A stretch of 64,000 nucleotides of DNA from Capsicum annuum. Its lineage: Eukaryota; Streptophyta; Magnoliopsida; Solanales; Solanaceae. Below the pieces are notes generated by a model. It worked only from the letters and a program-made list of their open reading frames with translations, had not been told where the DNA came from and searched no databases. Both the position numbers and the translations under genes were made by a program. Of this stretch, positions 35,287 to 46,306 are shown piece by piece (positions within the stretch are counted from its first letter, which is position 1; every line of letters begins with the position of its first letter). Location: positions 80,853,088 through 80,917,087 of the forward strand of contig NC_061122.1 in NCBI RefSeq assembly GCF_002878395.1. The letters run 5' to 3'.

Positions 35287-36011
35287 TGATCCGGGCACGA
35301 TAATGAAGATAGACATTTTTTAGTGTGTTGAATGAAACCAAAAGGGCTCCAAAGTCGCCCCTATATTGTACTCCTTGGGTGCCATTTTGTTCATTTAACA
35401 TTAAGGGGAATTTTATCATTTTATCTATTATTTGTATTAGCCTATATAAATAAAATGTTAGGGTTTTAGCTCATTAGTTATTGAATAATGTTGAAAGAAC
35501 ACATCTCTTAAGAGAGAGAGGGTCTCTAGGCTGAAACTAGGACATGAACAAGTGTGGATTTACTTGTGATTATGTATTGCTTGGAAACGTTGGTGCTTGA
35601 GCGGTGGAATCCCTCTTGTGTCACGTAAGAGTGTGGTATTGCTATTGTAAGTCTTAGGGGTCCTTAGATTTAATACATATTTGGGTTTTTAACCTTGTAA
35701 TAGTGCATTTCTCACTTCCTATCTTTACATATCATGTACTAGTTTGTGTTATTCTAGTGAAATCATTGGTTGTTCTTGTTATTGTATCTTGTTCCATTTG
35801 TTTTTGTTATTCTCTTATTGTGTTTTCATCTTGCTAATCTCATTGTCAGTTTGGTTGTTCGCTGTAAATAAGGTGTTGACTACCTTATAATTTTGTCATT
35901 CTTATGATCCTTATTGTTGGCTGAAACTTGTCCAAGGGGAGCTCTCAGGTTCTCTATATTGTGTGGATTATTTTGAGCCTTTTCACACGTTCCTTGGATT
36001 TTCTAGTATCA
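35287..36011 (+). repeat. Array LTR1
   Basis: 725 bp, starts tgatccgggcacg, ends tagtatca. TATA box tatataaata near 35,443, followed by gttagggttttagctcatta. Shares aaacgttggtgcttgag and gtcacgtaagag with the other copies. Confidence 0.88.
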
Positions 36012-37364
36012 TTTGGTATCAGAGCGTGGCTTGATATTATTCTAACAAGATCAATCTTGGGCTTGAAAGTTAAAAAAAAAAAAAAGTGTTCTTGGGCTTG
36101 GATCTTGACCGAGAAGAGTGTTCTTGTTGTTGTATTCTTGGCCAAGAGTTCCTTATTGTTATTGTTATTCTTGGCCGAGGAAAATTGTTATACTTCTTAT
36201 TGTTCATCATGGCCGAAAATGTTGAGTCTTAGATCTAGGAGTCCCTTTGTTTTTGTTTAGTTGTTTCTAGTGTTAGTTCTTATTCACTAATATCTTTGAG
36301 TAGATCTTGATTTGAGCTTATATTTGTTGGTGTTGTTGACGTGAACTTGAACCTTGACCAAATTATTGTTGAAATTGTTGAAGCCTTGGCCGTATGGTTA
36401 ACTTTGTTATAGTGAATTTAGAGTTCAATGTTGGTTGTGTTGTTGGTATTCTTGGAAGTGGTTGTTGTGTTCTAGTTGATTCTTCACCCATTCATCTTTT
36501 GTTAAACCAAGAAAAGTTAACTTTAAATCTACAAAAGGTGAAAGACAAGTTGTAGTAGTTGGTGGTGAAAGGACTAGTTCACATCACTCATAGACTTGAC
36601 ATCAACTTTTTCAACCACTTTTTAATATTTCAAAGAGACTTGTTTTGTGGAACTAGTACAAGTCAAATCTCACCTTTTGAGTTGAATTTGAAAAGAGTTA
36701 CAAGACTTGTGCTTTCCCCCCAAATACTAATTATCTTCCATTCCAAAATTATAAGGATTAAAAATTTCAAGAGTAGTGATTAAAACTTGTGGGACTTGGG
36801 GCCAATTAGAAGGTGACACGTCATTAAACTACTATTCACATGATAAATTTTGGCTCAAATTTTGATCTCTTAGTTTCATCTTGTTGAGTTCTTTAGTTTC
36901 ATTTATTGATTCCAATACTAACTTACAAGCTAGTGACCATTTACTAAATTGTGAGTTAGTTTTAAAGCTGTTCTTTGTATTTACGTCCTTGTGTGTTTTT
37001 TTCTTATTCTTTGAAGTCGTTGTAAATATTTGGTTCACCTCTCAACACCTCACGGAGTTCAGAAAGCATACAATGCTTGTGAGATTGAGTGTGAGAAATC
37101 CAAGGACAAAGAAATAAAGAGAGAGTGTAAGGACCTTTCTTTTACAACATACTCATTTATTATTTGTAGTGAAACTTCTTGGCTAAAATCAATTGAATCG
37201 GATGATATTGAAGCCAAATCTCAAGATACAGAGAAAGCCGGGGTGCAAAATAAAGATGTGGCTGAGACTTAAAGTTGTTGCATTCTCATTTCTTCTTATT
37301 TGTGGGTTATTTTGCCTTAGTTGTGCCATGAATTTGAGTCAAATTCCTCTCAAGATAGAGAGGA
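36012..37364 (+). other. Array internal region 1
   Basis: The PBS tggtatcagagc (36014-36025) is a perfect initiator-Met match, followed by the leader cttgatattattctaacaag. The middle (36,540-36,780) is conserved between units. The 3' part has a possible decayed ORF (see 36881). It ends in a weak purine tract (agatagagagga). Confidence 0.85.
36881..37272 (+). pseudogene. Possible decayed ORF in array unit 1
   Basis: Two overlapping frames: 36881-37117 contains a strongly hydrophobic stretch (LFFVFTSLCVFFLFFEVVV) and 37030-37272 contains CEIECEKSKDKEIKRECKD and an acidic end. Unit 3 has both halves in a single frame (41114-41329). Unit 2 has a small deletion in the hydrophobic part. It may be a captured host fragment or pure chance. 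No known domain recognised. Confidence 0.3.
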
Positions 37365-38113
37365 TTATACGGGCACTATCATGAAGATGGATGTTTTATG
37401 GTGTGTTGAATACAACCTACAGAGTGTACGAGTTGAAGTTTGAAAAGAGGTCCAAAGCTGCCCCTATATTGCACTTCATGGGCGCCATTTTGTCCATTTA
37501 ACACTAAGGGGCACTTTTGTCATTTTATCTATTATTTGCATTAGCCTATATAAAGAACATATTAGGGTTTAATCTCATTAGGTATTGAATAATATTGAAA
37601 GAACACATCTTTTGAGAGAGAGGGTCTCTAGGCCGAAAGTAGGACATGAACAAGTGTGGATTCACTTGTGACTGTGTATAGCTTGGAAACGTTGGTGCTT
37701 AAGCGGTGGAATCCCTCTTATGTCACATAAGAGTGTGGTGTTGCTATTTTAAGTCTTAGGCATCCTTAGATTTAATACATCTGTGGTTTCTTAACCTTGT
37801 AATAGTGTATGTCTCACTTTCTATCTTTACATATCATGTACTAGTTTGTGTTTTTCTAGTGAAACCATTGGTTGTTCGTGTTATTTTATTTTGTTTCATT
37901 TGTTGTTGTTATTCTCTTATTGTGTTGTCATCTTGTTAATCTCATTGTTAGTTTAGTTGTTCGCTTCAAATAAGGTGTTGAATACCTCGTAATCTTTTCA
38001 TTCTTGTGATCCTTGTTGTTAGCCAAAACATGTCCAAGGTGAGCTCTCGGGTTCTCCATATTGTGTGGACTATTTTGAGCCTTTTATCGAGTTTCTTAGA
38101 TTTTCTCGTATTA
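37365..38113 (+). repeat. Array LTR2
   Basis: 749 bp, begins ttatacgggcac (first G lost to T) and ends tcgtatta. TATA candidate tatataaa near 37,548. Full-length, between internal regions 1 and 2. Confidence 0.88.
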
Positions 38114-39451
38114 TTTGGTAATAGAGCGTGGCTTGATCTTGTTCTAACAAGATCAATCTTGGGCTTAAAAGTTGAAAAAAAAGTGTTCTTGAGCTTTGAT
38201 CTTGGCTGAAAAGAGTGTTCTTGTTGTTATGTTCTTGGTCGAGAGTTCCTTGTAGTTATTGTTGTTCTTGGTCGAGTTAAATTGTTGTTCTTGTTATTGT
38301 TCATCTTGGCTGAAAATGTTGAGTCTTAGATCTAGGAGTCCCTTTGTTTTTGTTTAGTTGTTTCTAGTGTTAGTTCTTATTCACTAACACCTTTGAGTCA
38401 ATCTTGATTTGAGCTTATATTTGTTGGTGTTGTTGATGTGAACTTGAGCCTTAACCAAATTGTTGTTGAAATTGTTGAAGCCTTGGCCGTATGGTTAACT
38501 TTGTTATAGTGGAATTTGGAGTTGGATGTTGGTAGTGTTGTTGGTGTTCTTGGAAGTTGTTGTTGTGTTCTTTTTTATTCTTCACCCATTCATCTTTTGT
38601 TAAAACAAGAAAAGTTAACTTTAAATCTACAAAAGGTGAAAGACAATTTGTAGTAGTTGTTGGTGAAAGGACTAGTTCACATCACTCATAGACTTGACAT
38701 CAACTTTTTCAACCACTTTTTCATATTTCCAGGAGCCTTGTTTTGTGGAACTAGTACAAGTCAAATCTCACCTTTTGAGTTGAATTTTAAAAGAGTTACA
38801 AGTCTTGTGCTTTCTCTCCAACTACTAATTATCTTCCATTCCAAAATTATAAGGATTAAAAATTTCAAGAATGATGATTAAAACTTGTAGGACCTGGGGC
38901 CAATTAGAAGGTGACAAGTCATCAAACTAATGTTTACACCATAATTTTTTCTCAAATTTTGATCTCTTAGTTTCATCTTGTTGAGTTCTTTAGTTTCATT
39001 TGTTGATTCCAATACTATCGTAGCTAGTGACCATTTACTAAATTGGCAGTTGGTTTTGAAACCGTTCTTCGTATTTATGTCCTTGCATATTTTTTGAATT
39101 CGTTGTAAACATTTGGTTCACCTCTCAACACCTCATGGAGTTCAAGCAAGCATACAACACTTGTGAGATTGAGTTTGAGAAATCCGAGGACAAAGAAATA
39201 AAGAGAATGTGTAAGGACCTTTCTTTTACAACTAACTCATTTGTTGTTTTGTAGTGAAACTGCTTGGCTAAACTCAATTGAATCGGATGAGATTGAAGGC
39301 AAATATCAAGATGGAGAGGAAGTCGAGGTGCAAAATGAAGATGTGGCCAAGACTTAAAGTTGTTGTGTTCTCGGTTTTTTCTTATTTGTTGGTTGTTTTG
39401 GTTTAGTTGTGCCGTGAATTTGAGGTCAAATTCCTCTCAATATGGAGAGGA
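38114..39451 (+). other. Array internal region 2
   Basis: PBS tggtaatagagc (38116-38127) with one mismatch. Colinear with regions 1 and 3, slightly shorter because of a small deletion near 39,090. Open piece 38657-38881 is the counterpart of 36559-36783. Confidence 0.85.
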
Positions 39452-40180
39452 TGATATGGGAACGATCATGAAGATGGACATTTTTAAGTGTGTTTAATGC
39501 AACCTACAGAGTGTACGAGTTGAAGTGAGAAAAGGGCTCCAAAGTCGCCCCTATATTGCACTCTATGGGCTCCATTTTGTCCATTTAACACTAAGGGGAA
39601 CTTTTATCATTTTATCTATTATTTGTATTAGCCTATATAATGAATATGTTAGGGTTTAAGCTCATTAGTTATTGAATAATATTGAAAGAGCACATCTCTT
39701 AAGAGAGAGGATCTCTAGGCTGAAACTAGGACATAAACAAGTGTAGATTCACTTGTGATTGTGTATTGCTTGGAAACATTGGTGCTTGAGTGGTGGAATC
39801 CCTCTTGTTTCACGTAAGAGTGGGGTGTTGCTATTGTAAGTCTTAGGGGTCCTTAGATTTAATACATCTTTAGGTTCTTAACCTTGTAATAGTATATGTC
39901 TCACTTTCTATCTTTATATATTCTAGTGAAATCATTGGTTGTTCTTGTTATTGTATCTTTTTCAGTTTGTTGTTGTTATTCTCTTATTGTTTTGTCATCT
40001 TGTTAATCACATTGTTAGATTGGTTGTTCGCTGCAAATAAGGTTTTGAACACCTCATAATCTTGTGATTCTTGTGATCCTTGTTGTTGATCGAAACTTGT
40101 CCAAGGGGAGCTCTTGGGTTCTCTATATTGAGTGGACTATTTTGAGCCTTTTGTCGTGTTCCTTGGATTTTCTCATATCA
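39452..40180 (+). repeat. Array LTR3
   Basis: 729 bp, begins tgatatgggaacg, ends catatca. TATA candidate in gcctatataatga near 39,632. A roughly 20-bp deletion near 39,920 removes a segment seen in the other copies. Confidence 0.88.
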
Positions 40181-41526
40181 TTTGGTATCAGAGCTTGGCT
40201 TGATCTTGTTCTAACAAGATCAATCTAGGGCTTGAAAGTTGAAAAAAAGTGTTCTTAAGCTTGGATCTTGGCCGAGAAGAGTGTTCTTGTTGTTGTGTTC
40301 TTGGCCGAGAGTTCCTTCTTGTTATTGTTGTTCTTGGCCAAGGAAAATGCTTGTTCTTGTTGTTGTCCATCTTGGCTGAAAATATTGAGTCTTAGATCTA
40401 GGAGTCCCTTTGTTTTTGTTTAGTTTTCTCTAGTGTTAGTTATTAACTAACACCTTTGAGTCGATCTTGATTTGTGATTATATTTGTTGGCGTTGTTGAC
40501 GTGAACTTGAGTCTTGACCGAGTTATTATTGAAATTGTTGAAGCCTTGGCCGTATGGTTAACTTTGTTGTTGTGGAATTTGGAGTTAGATGTCTTTGTAT
40601 TGTTGGTGTTCTTGGACATTGTTGTTGTGTTCTTGTTGATTCATCACCCATTCATCTTTTGTTAAAACAAGAAAAGTTAACTTTAAAACTATAAAAGGTG
40701 AAAGATAAGTTGTAGTAGTTGTTGGTGAAAGGACTAGTTCATATCACTCACACTTGACATCAACTTTTTCAATCACTTTTTCATATTTCAAGGAGCCTTG
40801 TTTTGTAGAACTAGTACAAGTCAAATCTCACCTTTTGAGTTGAATTTGAAAGGATTTACAAGACTTGTGCTTTCCCTCCAAATACTAATTGTCTTCCATT
40901 CCAAAATTATAAGGATTAAAAATTTCAAGAATGATGATTAAAACTTATGGGACCTGGGGCCAATTAGAAGGTGACACATCATCAAACTACTGTTCACACA
41001 ACAAATTTTGTCTCAAATTTTGATCTCTTAGTTTCATCTTATTGAGTTCTTTAGTTTCATTTGTTGATTCCAATACTAGCTAACAAGCTAGTGACCATTT
41101 ACTAAATTGTGAGTTGGACTTGAAACCGTTCTTTGTATTTACGTCCTTGTGTGTTTTTTTCTTATTCTTTGAAGTAGTTGTAAACATTTGTTTCACCTCT
41201 CAACACCTCACGGAGCTCAAGCAAGCATACAACACTTGTGAGATTGAGTGTGAGAAATCCAAGGACAAAGAAATAAAAAGAAAGTGCGAGGACCTTTCTT
41301 TTACAACTAACTCGTTTGTTGTTTTGTAGTAAAACTTCTTGGCTAAACTCAATTGAATCGAATGATATTGAAAGAAAATCTCAAGATAGAAATGAAGCCA
41401 AGGTGCAAATGAAGATGTGGTCGAGACTTGAAGTTGTTGTGTTCTCAGTTTCTTCTCGTTTTGTGGGTTGTTTTGGTTTAGTTGTGCCGTGAATTTGAGG
41501 TCAAATTCCTTTCAAGATGGAGAGAA
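40181..41526 (+). other. Array internal region 3
   Basis: PBS tggtatcagagc (40183-40194), perfect. Colinear with region 1. It carries the single-frame version (41114-41329) of the hydrophobic plus charged ORF. Confidence 0.85.
41114..41329 (+). pseudogene. Possible ORF in array unit 3
   Basis: About 71 codons with a membrane-like stretch (FVFTSLCVFFLFFEVVV) followed by a charged part (CEIECEKSKDKEIKRKCED) ending at TAG. It corresponds to 36,950-37,150 of unit 1. Too short and too decayed to assign; could be chance. Confidence 0.3.
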
Positions 41527-42255
41527 TAATACAGGCACGATCATGAAGAAGGACATTTTTTAGTGTGTTGAATGTAACCTACGGAGTGTATGAGTTGATG
41601 TGAGAAAAGGGCTCTAAAGCCGCCCCTATATTGCACTCCATAGGAGCCATTTTGTCCATTTAACACTAAGGGGCACTTTTGTCATTTTATCTATTATTTT
41701 CATTAGCCTATATAAAGAACATGTTAGGGTTTTAGCTCATTAGTTGTTGAATAATGTTGAAAGAACACATCTCTTGAGAGAGAGGGTCTCTAGGATGAAA
41801 CTAGGACATGAACAAGTGTGGATTCACTTGTGATTGTGTATTGCTTTGAAACGTTGGTGCTTGAGCGGTGGAATCCCTCTTGTGTCACATAAGAGTGTGG
41901 TGTTGCTATTGTAACTCTTAGGGTCCTTAGATTTAATACATCTTTGGGTTCTTAACCTTGTAATAGTGTTTGTCTCACTTCCTATCTTGACATATCATGT
42001 ACTAGTTTGTGTTGTTCTAGTGAAACCGTTGGTTGTTCTTGTTATTGTATCTTGTTCTGTTTGTTGTTGTTATTCTCTAATTATGTTGTCATCTTGTTAA
42101 TCTCATTGTTAGTTTGGTTATTCGCTGCAAATAAGGTGTTGAACACCTCGTAATCTTGTGATTCTTGTAATTGTTGTAGTTGGCCGAAACTTGTCCAATG
42201 GGAGCTGTTGGGTTCTCCATATTGTGTAGACTGTTTTAAGCCTTTTCTCGTGTAC
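41527..42255 (+). repeat. Array LTR4, 3' end truncated
   Basis: It begins taatacaggcacg and matches LTR3 through ccttttctcgtgt (about 42,255). The last 25 or so bases (ccttggattttctcatatca in LTR3) are missing and H integrase sequence follows directly. Confidence 0.8.
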
Positions 42256-42410
42256 TTTCGAGAATGGGTAACCTATGATTCAAATACCAATTTGTTGATG
42301 CTCAGCCTTAACCTGATGACAACATAGGAAATGAGTTACAAAGTCTGCCCTATCTCTCTCATACCACTCCACCAATAATGTTGTCTCAAGTCTCTATACA
42401 TTTTGGATAT
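42256..42410 (-). pseudogene. pol: H integrase zinc-domain fragment
   Basis: The minus strand reads KMYRDLRQHYWWSGM, then after a frameshift CCHQVKAEHQ and LPILE. This is the second half of the HHCC zinc domain and the linker before the core. It is continuous with 50,908-51,054 (upstream, across E3) and with 15,523 (downstream, across A and the array). A dozen or so bases of H are missing at the array junction. Confidence 0.82.
42406..42410. repeat. Left TSD of E3 (gatat)
   Basis: Identical to 50903-50907. Confidence 0.9.
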
Positions 42411-43081
42411 TGTAATACCCTGAGAAATTTTTCATTGAAATTATGTGCATAAATGTGTTGAGTTCTATCTTCTAGAATGAATTATAAATTTTCCATACGA
42501 AATGTCTTAGATTATGATCCACCATTGCGTAGAGTATCGAATAAGCTTTCCAACAATATGTGGATTATCCAAAACGGACACCCGAGCGATAAGTTATGAA
42601 CATTCCGATTGAACCATGAATAGTAGTGAACAGTAAAACGTGCAGGAAAAAGTATTGAGGCCTGGCGTATTTTTGGTCCAACTTTAAATGATCATAACTC
42701 CTTGTACATAATGATACTATATATCAACGAAAAGCTCTGCGAGTCCTCTTTCCAATGAAATTAGTTTTATCCAATTTGTCTATCGGAGCAAAAAGTTATG
42801 GTCGATCTACTTTAGCCTATCAAAAGCAAATTTTTGGGTCAACTTCAAATGATCATAACTCCTCGTACACAATGATCTGGGTGAGATACTATATATCAAT
42901 GGAAAGATATGAGAGTCCTCTTTCTAATGAAATTGGTTTCACCCAATTTGGATAGCTAAATAAAACATTATGGTTGATCTACTTCGAACTATCAAAACAG
43001 TCCACCAAAGAACAGATTCGAGAATTATTTGATTTTAGGGGCGTTTTGGTCATTCCCCATCACCCAAAATCCGTCCAAACC

Positions 43082-43093
43082 CTATTTAAAGCC
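43082..43093 (+). promoter_or_regulatory. TATA-like box of E3 LTR
   Basis: ctatttaaagcc, about 670 bp into the LTR. The 3' LTR has ctatattaaagcc near 49,098. Followed by aaaaccctaagctcc, a common early-transcript motif. Confidence 0.5.
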
Positions 43094-43159
43094 TATTAGA
43101 AGCATTATATGTTATATTTCATCGAATTCACTCAAAAAGAAAACCCTAAGCTCCTACAT

Positions 43160-43330
43160 CTAACTTCAAGAACCTCCAAAGTTTATTATTAATTCTGCAA
43201 ATTTATTCAAGATTCCAAGTTCCTGGTTCAAGAACTTCAAGAACCTTCAAAGTTCACCATTAATTCTACAAATTTATTCAAGATTCCAAGTTCCTAGTTC
43301 AAGAACTCCAAGAACCATCATTCAAAGGCA
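43160..43330 (+). repeat. Internal duplication in E3 LTR
   Basis: attctgcaaatttattcaag and attctacaaatttattcaag, each followed by attccaagttcct and ttcaagaac, form two copies about 70 bp apart. The same pair is present in the 3' LTR (49,180-49,340). Confidence 0.8.
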
Positions 43331-44887
43331 CGATTAACATCTCAAAAATGAGTATCGATCTAAAGTTCATCATTCAAGGTATGTGGGATTTTTCAACAAG
43401 AACTCTCTTTCGTTCTTGTGCCCAAAAGTAATTTTCTTAACAAAGGCATGATTTTTATTTGATTTTTTATAAATTTGAAGCATGAACCCATATTTTATGA
43501 TGATTATTATGAAATCTTGATGTTTATGATTTTGAAAGATGAATTTACATGTGTGGAGATATAAAGCATGAATCTTGAATGATATTTATCATGATTTTAA
43601 TATTTGGGTTGTGAATCCCCATAGGAAATTATATTTTTTTGAGAAAATGTGTGTTATAAGCACATTGATGTTGAATATTTGAGATATTTTAAATGATTTG
43701 ACCTGTTGGTCTTAATGGAATTATTTTGACCTCGACTCTGAAAGAAATCCACAACGTGGTTGATTTTGATAGATGGGAAGCATGATGGCTCCCGATGTAT
43801 ATTTATATATTACTAAAATTATTTTGTTGTGGATTGTCTTTGAAATTATCTGAGCTAAGTCCGGGAGAAATCTTTAGGACCGAGTGAAAGGTATAAAGCG
43901 ACCTACTTCCCTAGAACTACCTGCCCCCATAGGAGTGAGCCTGAGGCTGATTTATATAATGATCACTAGTTTGTGTGGATTTGATATTGATAGTCCTACT
44001 CCGATGGCAAGGATAGGATAGCTCTCCCCAACGTGGTTTGTACGTTGGAATCCATGTAGCTCACATGGTTTATATCGGTTATAGGATCTCCCAGTGTGTG
44101 TGTGTTTCCTTGTGTCTATGGTGAATGGTGAAGTGATTTGAAAGTAGAATTGTGAAAGTTATTCTTTTGAAAGATTTAAATGATATTTACATTATGAGAA
44201 TTGATATTCTTAATGAACTGAAAGTGATTGACAAATTATATGATGACTCACGTGTGTTATTGTACTTATTTCATCCTCTCATGATTATAATGATTTTCTT
44301 CAGGCTTTGTGAGTCTTTCATACATTCTGCATATTTCTTATAAATATTTATGAGGATGGTGTTTATACAACTGCATACACCCCCATATACTCGGTTCCTT
44401 TCCATGGTACTGACCTACATCTTCGGATGTGGGCTATATTTTCTCGGAATGTAGGTTCAGATGTTCAATTCCAGGTTCGATAGTGATTTCTCGGGCACGC
44501 TGTTATACATCCTCTATTGTGGTGAGTCCTCATGTTCTGAGGACGTGATGTCTAATGTTGTTTTCACAAAATCATTTACATTTGATAACTGAGTATGAGT
44601 CACTTGGGGCATGTCTCAATGGTTCCCTGGTTTTATTGATTTTCTTTGAGACTTGTCAGACTAGTATAGATGTTGGGAGTTACTAATAAGTCGTATTTTG
44701 TTATCTTTCTTAAATTCTTTTATTCTTGGATGATGATTACTATGTTGATATTTGAGTTTTATTTATGGAAACCCCGTTGATTTGTGTTGAACTGAATGAA
44801 AATGGCTCAAAGGGTTAGCTTAGGGCTACTCGTAGCCTCAAGCACCGTGTAACACTTCGGGACCCATTTTTTGGGGCGTTACAAACT

Positions 44888-44900
44888 TGGTATCAGAGCC
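44888..44900 (+). other. E3 PBS
   Basis: tggtatcagagcc, a perfect 13-base complement to the plant initiator-Met tRNA 3' end, four bases after the LTR. Confidence 0.92.
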
Positions 44901-45139
44901 TAAGGTTTTAAGGTGTCCTAGGGAGTCTGACAAGCTGCGTTAAGTAGATTCTTCATCATCGGTGTGTAGCGTGCCACATCTATGAGCAAGAGGCTATAAG
45001 ACATTTTAGGAAAAAGTCTGATTCTTTTTTAAGTCTATCGTTCTTAAAGTGTCTCTCTCTTCTTTTGATTCGTGCTCTGCTTTTTCAGAAATATGCCTCT
45101 ACATTGAACGAGAAAAAATAATGATGGTCTGGGAATTCT
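44901..45139 (+). other. E3 leader and gag-deletion junction
   Basis: The leader runs to an ATG at 45093 that looks like a normal gag start (MPLH, then TGA, then TRKNN). After a dozen codons the sequence jumps to the protease-RT spacer ([14 protein letters not shown]). Compared with E2, about 1.75 kb of gag and protease are absent. The junction lies at about 45,118-45,138. Confidence 0.8.
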
Positions 45140-46306
45140 GTGTCACCCAAGAGTCATTTTATCTCTTACCTCAAAGCTAGAAAGCTTATTTCCAAGGGGT
45201 GTATTTACCATTTGGGTAGACTCAAAGACACTAAGTCTGAGACTCCAACTCTCCAGTCTGTTAACGTCGTCAATGAGTTTTCTGATATCTTTCCAAATGA
45301 TCTTCCAGGGATACCTCCTGATAGAGAGTTAGAGTTTGGGATCGATCTTCTTCCCGATACTCAGTCCATTTCTATTTCTCCTTACCGTATGGCCCCTGCA
45401 GAACTTAAGGAGTCGAAAGAGCAACTCAAAGATCTACTAGATAAGGGTTTCATAAGGCCCAGTGTTTCTCCTTGGGGTGCTCCTATGTTGTTTGTGAGAA
45501 AGAAAGATGGCTCTTTGCGTATGTGTATTGATTACCGCCAACTGAATAAAGTCACCGTAAGAAATAAGTACCCCCTTCCGAGAATAGATGATTTGTTTGA
45601 CCAATTGTAAGGTGCAAGTTATTTCTCAAAGATAGACCTTTGTTTCAGCTATAATCAACTCAAAGTTAGGGAGTATGACATCCCAAAAACTACTTTCCGA
45701 ACTCGTTATGGCTATTTTGAGTTTCTTGTTATGTCTTTCGGGTTAACTAATGCCCCAGCAGCTTTCATGGACCTCATGAATCGAGTGTTCAGACCATATC
45801 TGGATATGTTTGTCATAGTGTTCATCGATGATATACTGGTGTACTCCCGTAGTGAGGATGAACATTCTGATCATCTCCGAACTGTCTTGCAAACCCTTAG
45901 AGATCACAAGTTGTTTACCAAGTTCAGTAAGTGTGAGTTTTGGCTAAGGTCAGTTTCTTTTCTAGGTCATATCATTTCTTCCGAGGGTAATAGAGTTGAT
46001 CCCCAAAAGACCAAAGCTGTTAGAAATTGGCCTAGACCTATTTCTCCGACTGATATCCGAAGTTTCTTGGGTTTAGCTGGATATTACCATTATTTTGTTG
46101 AGGGTTTCTCCTTTATAGTGTCTCCTATGACTCGGTTGACCCAAAAGAAAGTGAAGTTCTTGTGGTCCGAATCTTGTGAGAAGAGTTTTCAGGAGTTGAA
46201 GACTCGACTCACTTCAGCCCCTGTTTTGACTTTGCCTGATGGTGTTAATGGTTTTGTGGTGTACTGTGATGCTTTGAGAGTTGGGTTGGGTTGCATATTG
46301 ATGTAG
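45140..46306 (+). pseudogene. pol: E3 reverse transcriptase
   Basis: One frame with a single internal stop (TAA 45608, at the expected Gln of FDQLQG). Order: linker ([16 protein letters not shown]), fingers ([17 protein letters not shown]), first catalytic Asp ([13 protein letters not shown]), [19 protein letters not shown], catalytic FIDD (45821-45832), [10 protein letters not shown] and the connection [12 protein letters not shown], and the start of RNaseH ([11 protein letters not shown]). It ends at TAG 46304, where Gln is expected. Catalytic residues are all present. Confidence 0.92.

Larger units (their letters stand above)
35287..42255 (+). mobile_element. Tandem array of a small non-autonomous LTR element
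   Basis: Four LTRs alternate with three internal regions in one orientation: LTR1-int1-LTR2-int2-LTR3-int3-LTR4. LTR starts are at 35287, 37365, 39452 and 41527 (periods 2078, 2087, 2075 bp). Neighbouring units share the LTR between them, the product expected of unequal LTR-LTR recombination (or template switching) rather than repeated insertion. There is no gag or pol. It abuts A on the left. On the right it ends in H integrase sequence with the LTR end missing. Confidence 0.88.
42411..44883 (+). repeat. E3 5' LTR
   Basis: It starts tgtaataccctgag and ends ggggcgttaca. Contains a TATA-like ctatttaaagcc (43082), duplicated ttcaagaac/ttattcaagattccaag blocks (43,160-43,320) and gtactgacctaca near 44,410. 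Near-identical to 48413-50902. Confidence 0.93.

Noticed and set aside
36069..36083. Run of A as a SINE or processed-gene tail
   Set aside because: It lies in the array leader after the PBS; units 2 and 3 have shorter A runs at the same place. No SINE promoter boxes or TSDs.
36559..36783. Conserved 74-codon frame (with 38657-38881) as a gene
   Set aside because: Unit 3 breaks the frame in its equivalent near 40,740, and conservation is no higher than in the surrounding non-coding parts.
44888..44900. tRNA-Met-like sequence as a tRNA gene
   Set aside because: Only the 12-13-base complement of the tRNA 3' end is present, just inside an LTR: a primer-binding site.
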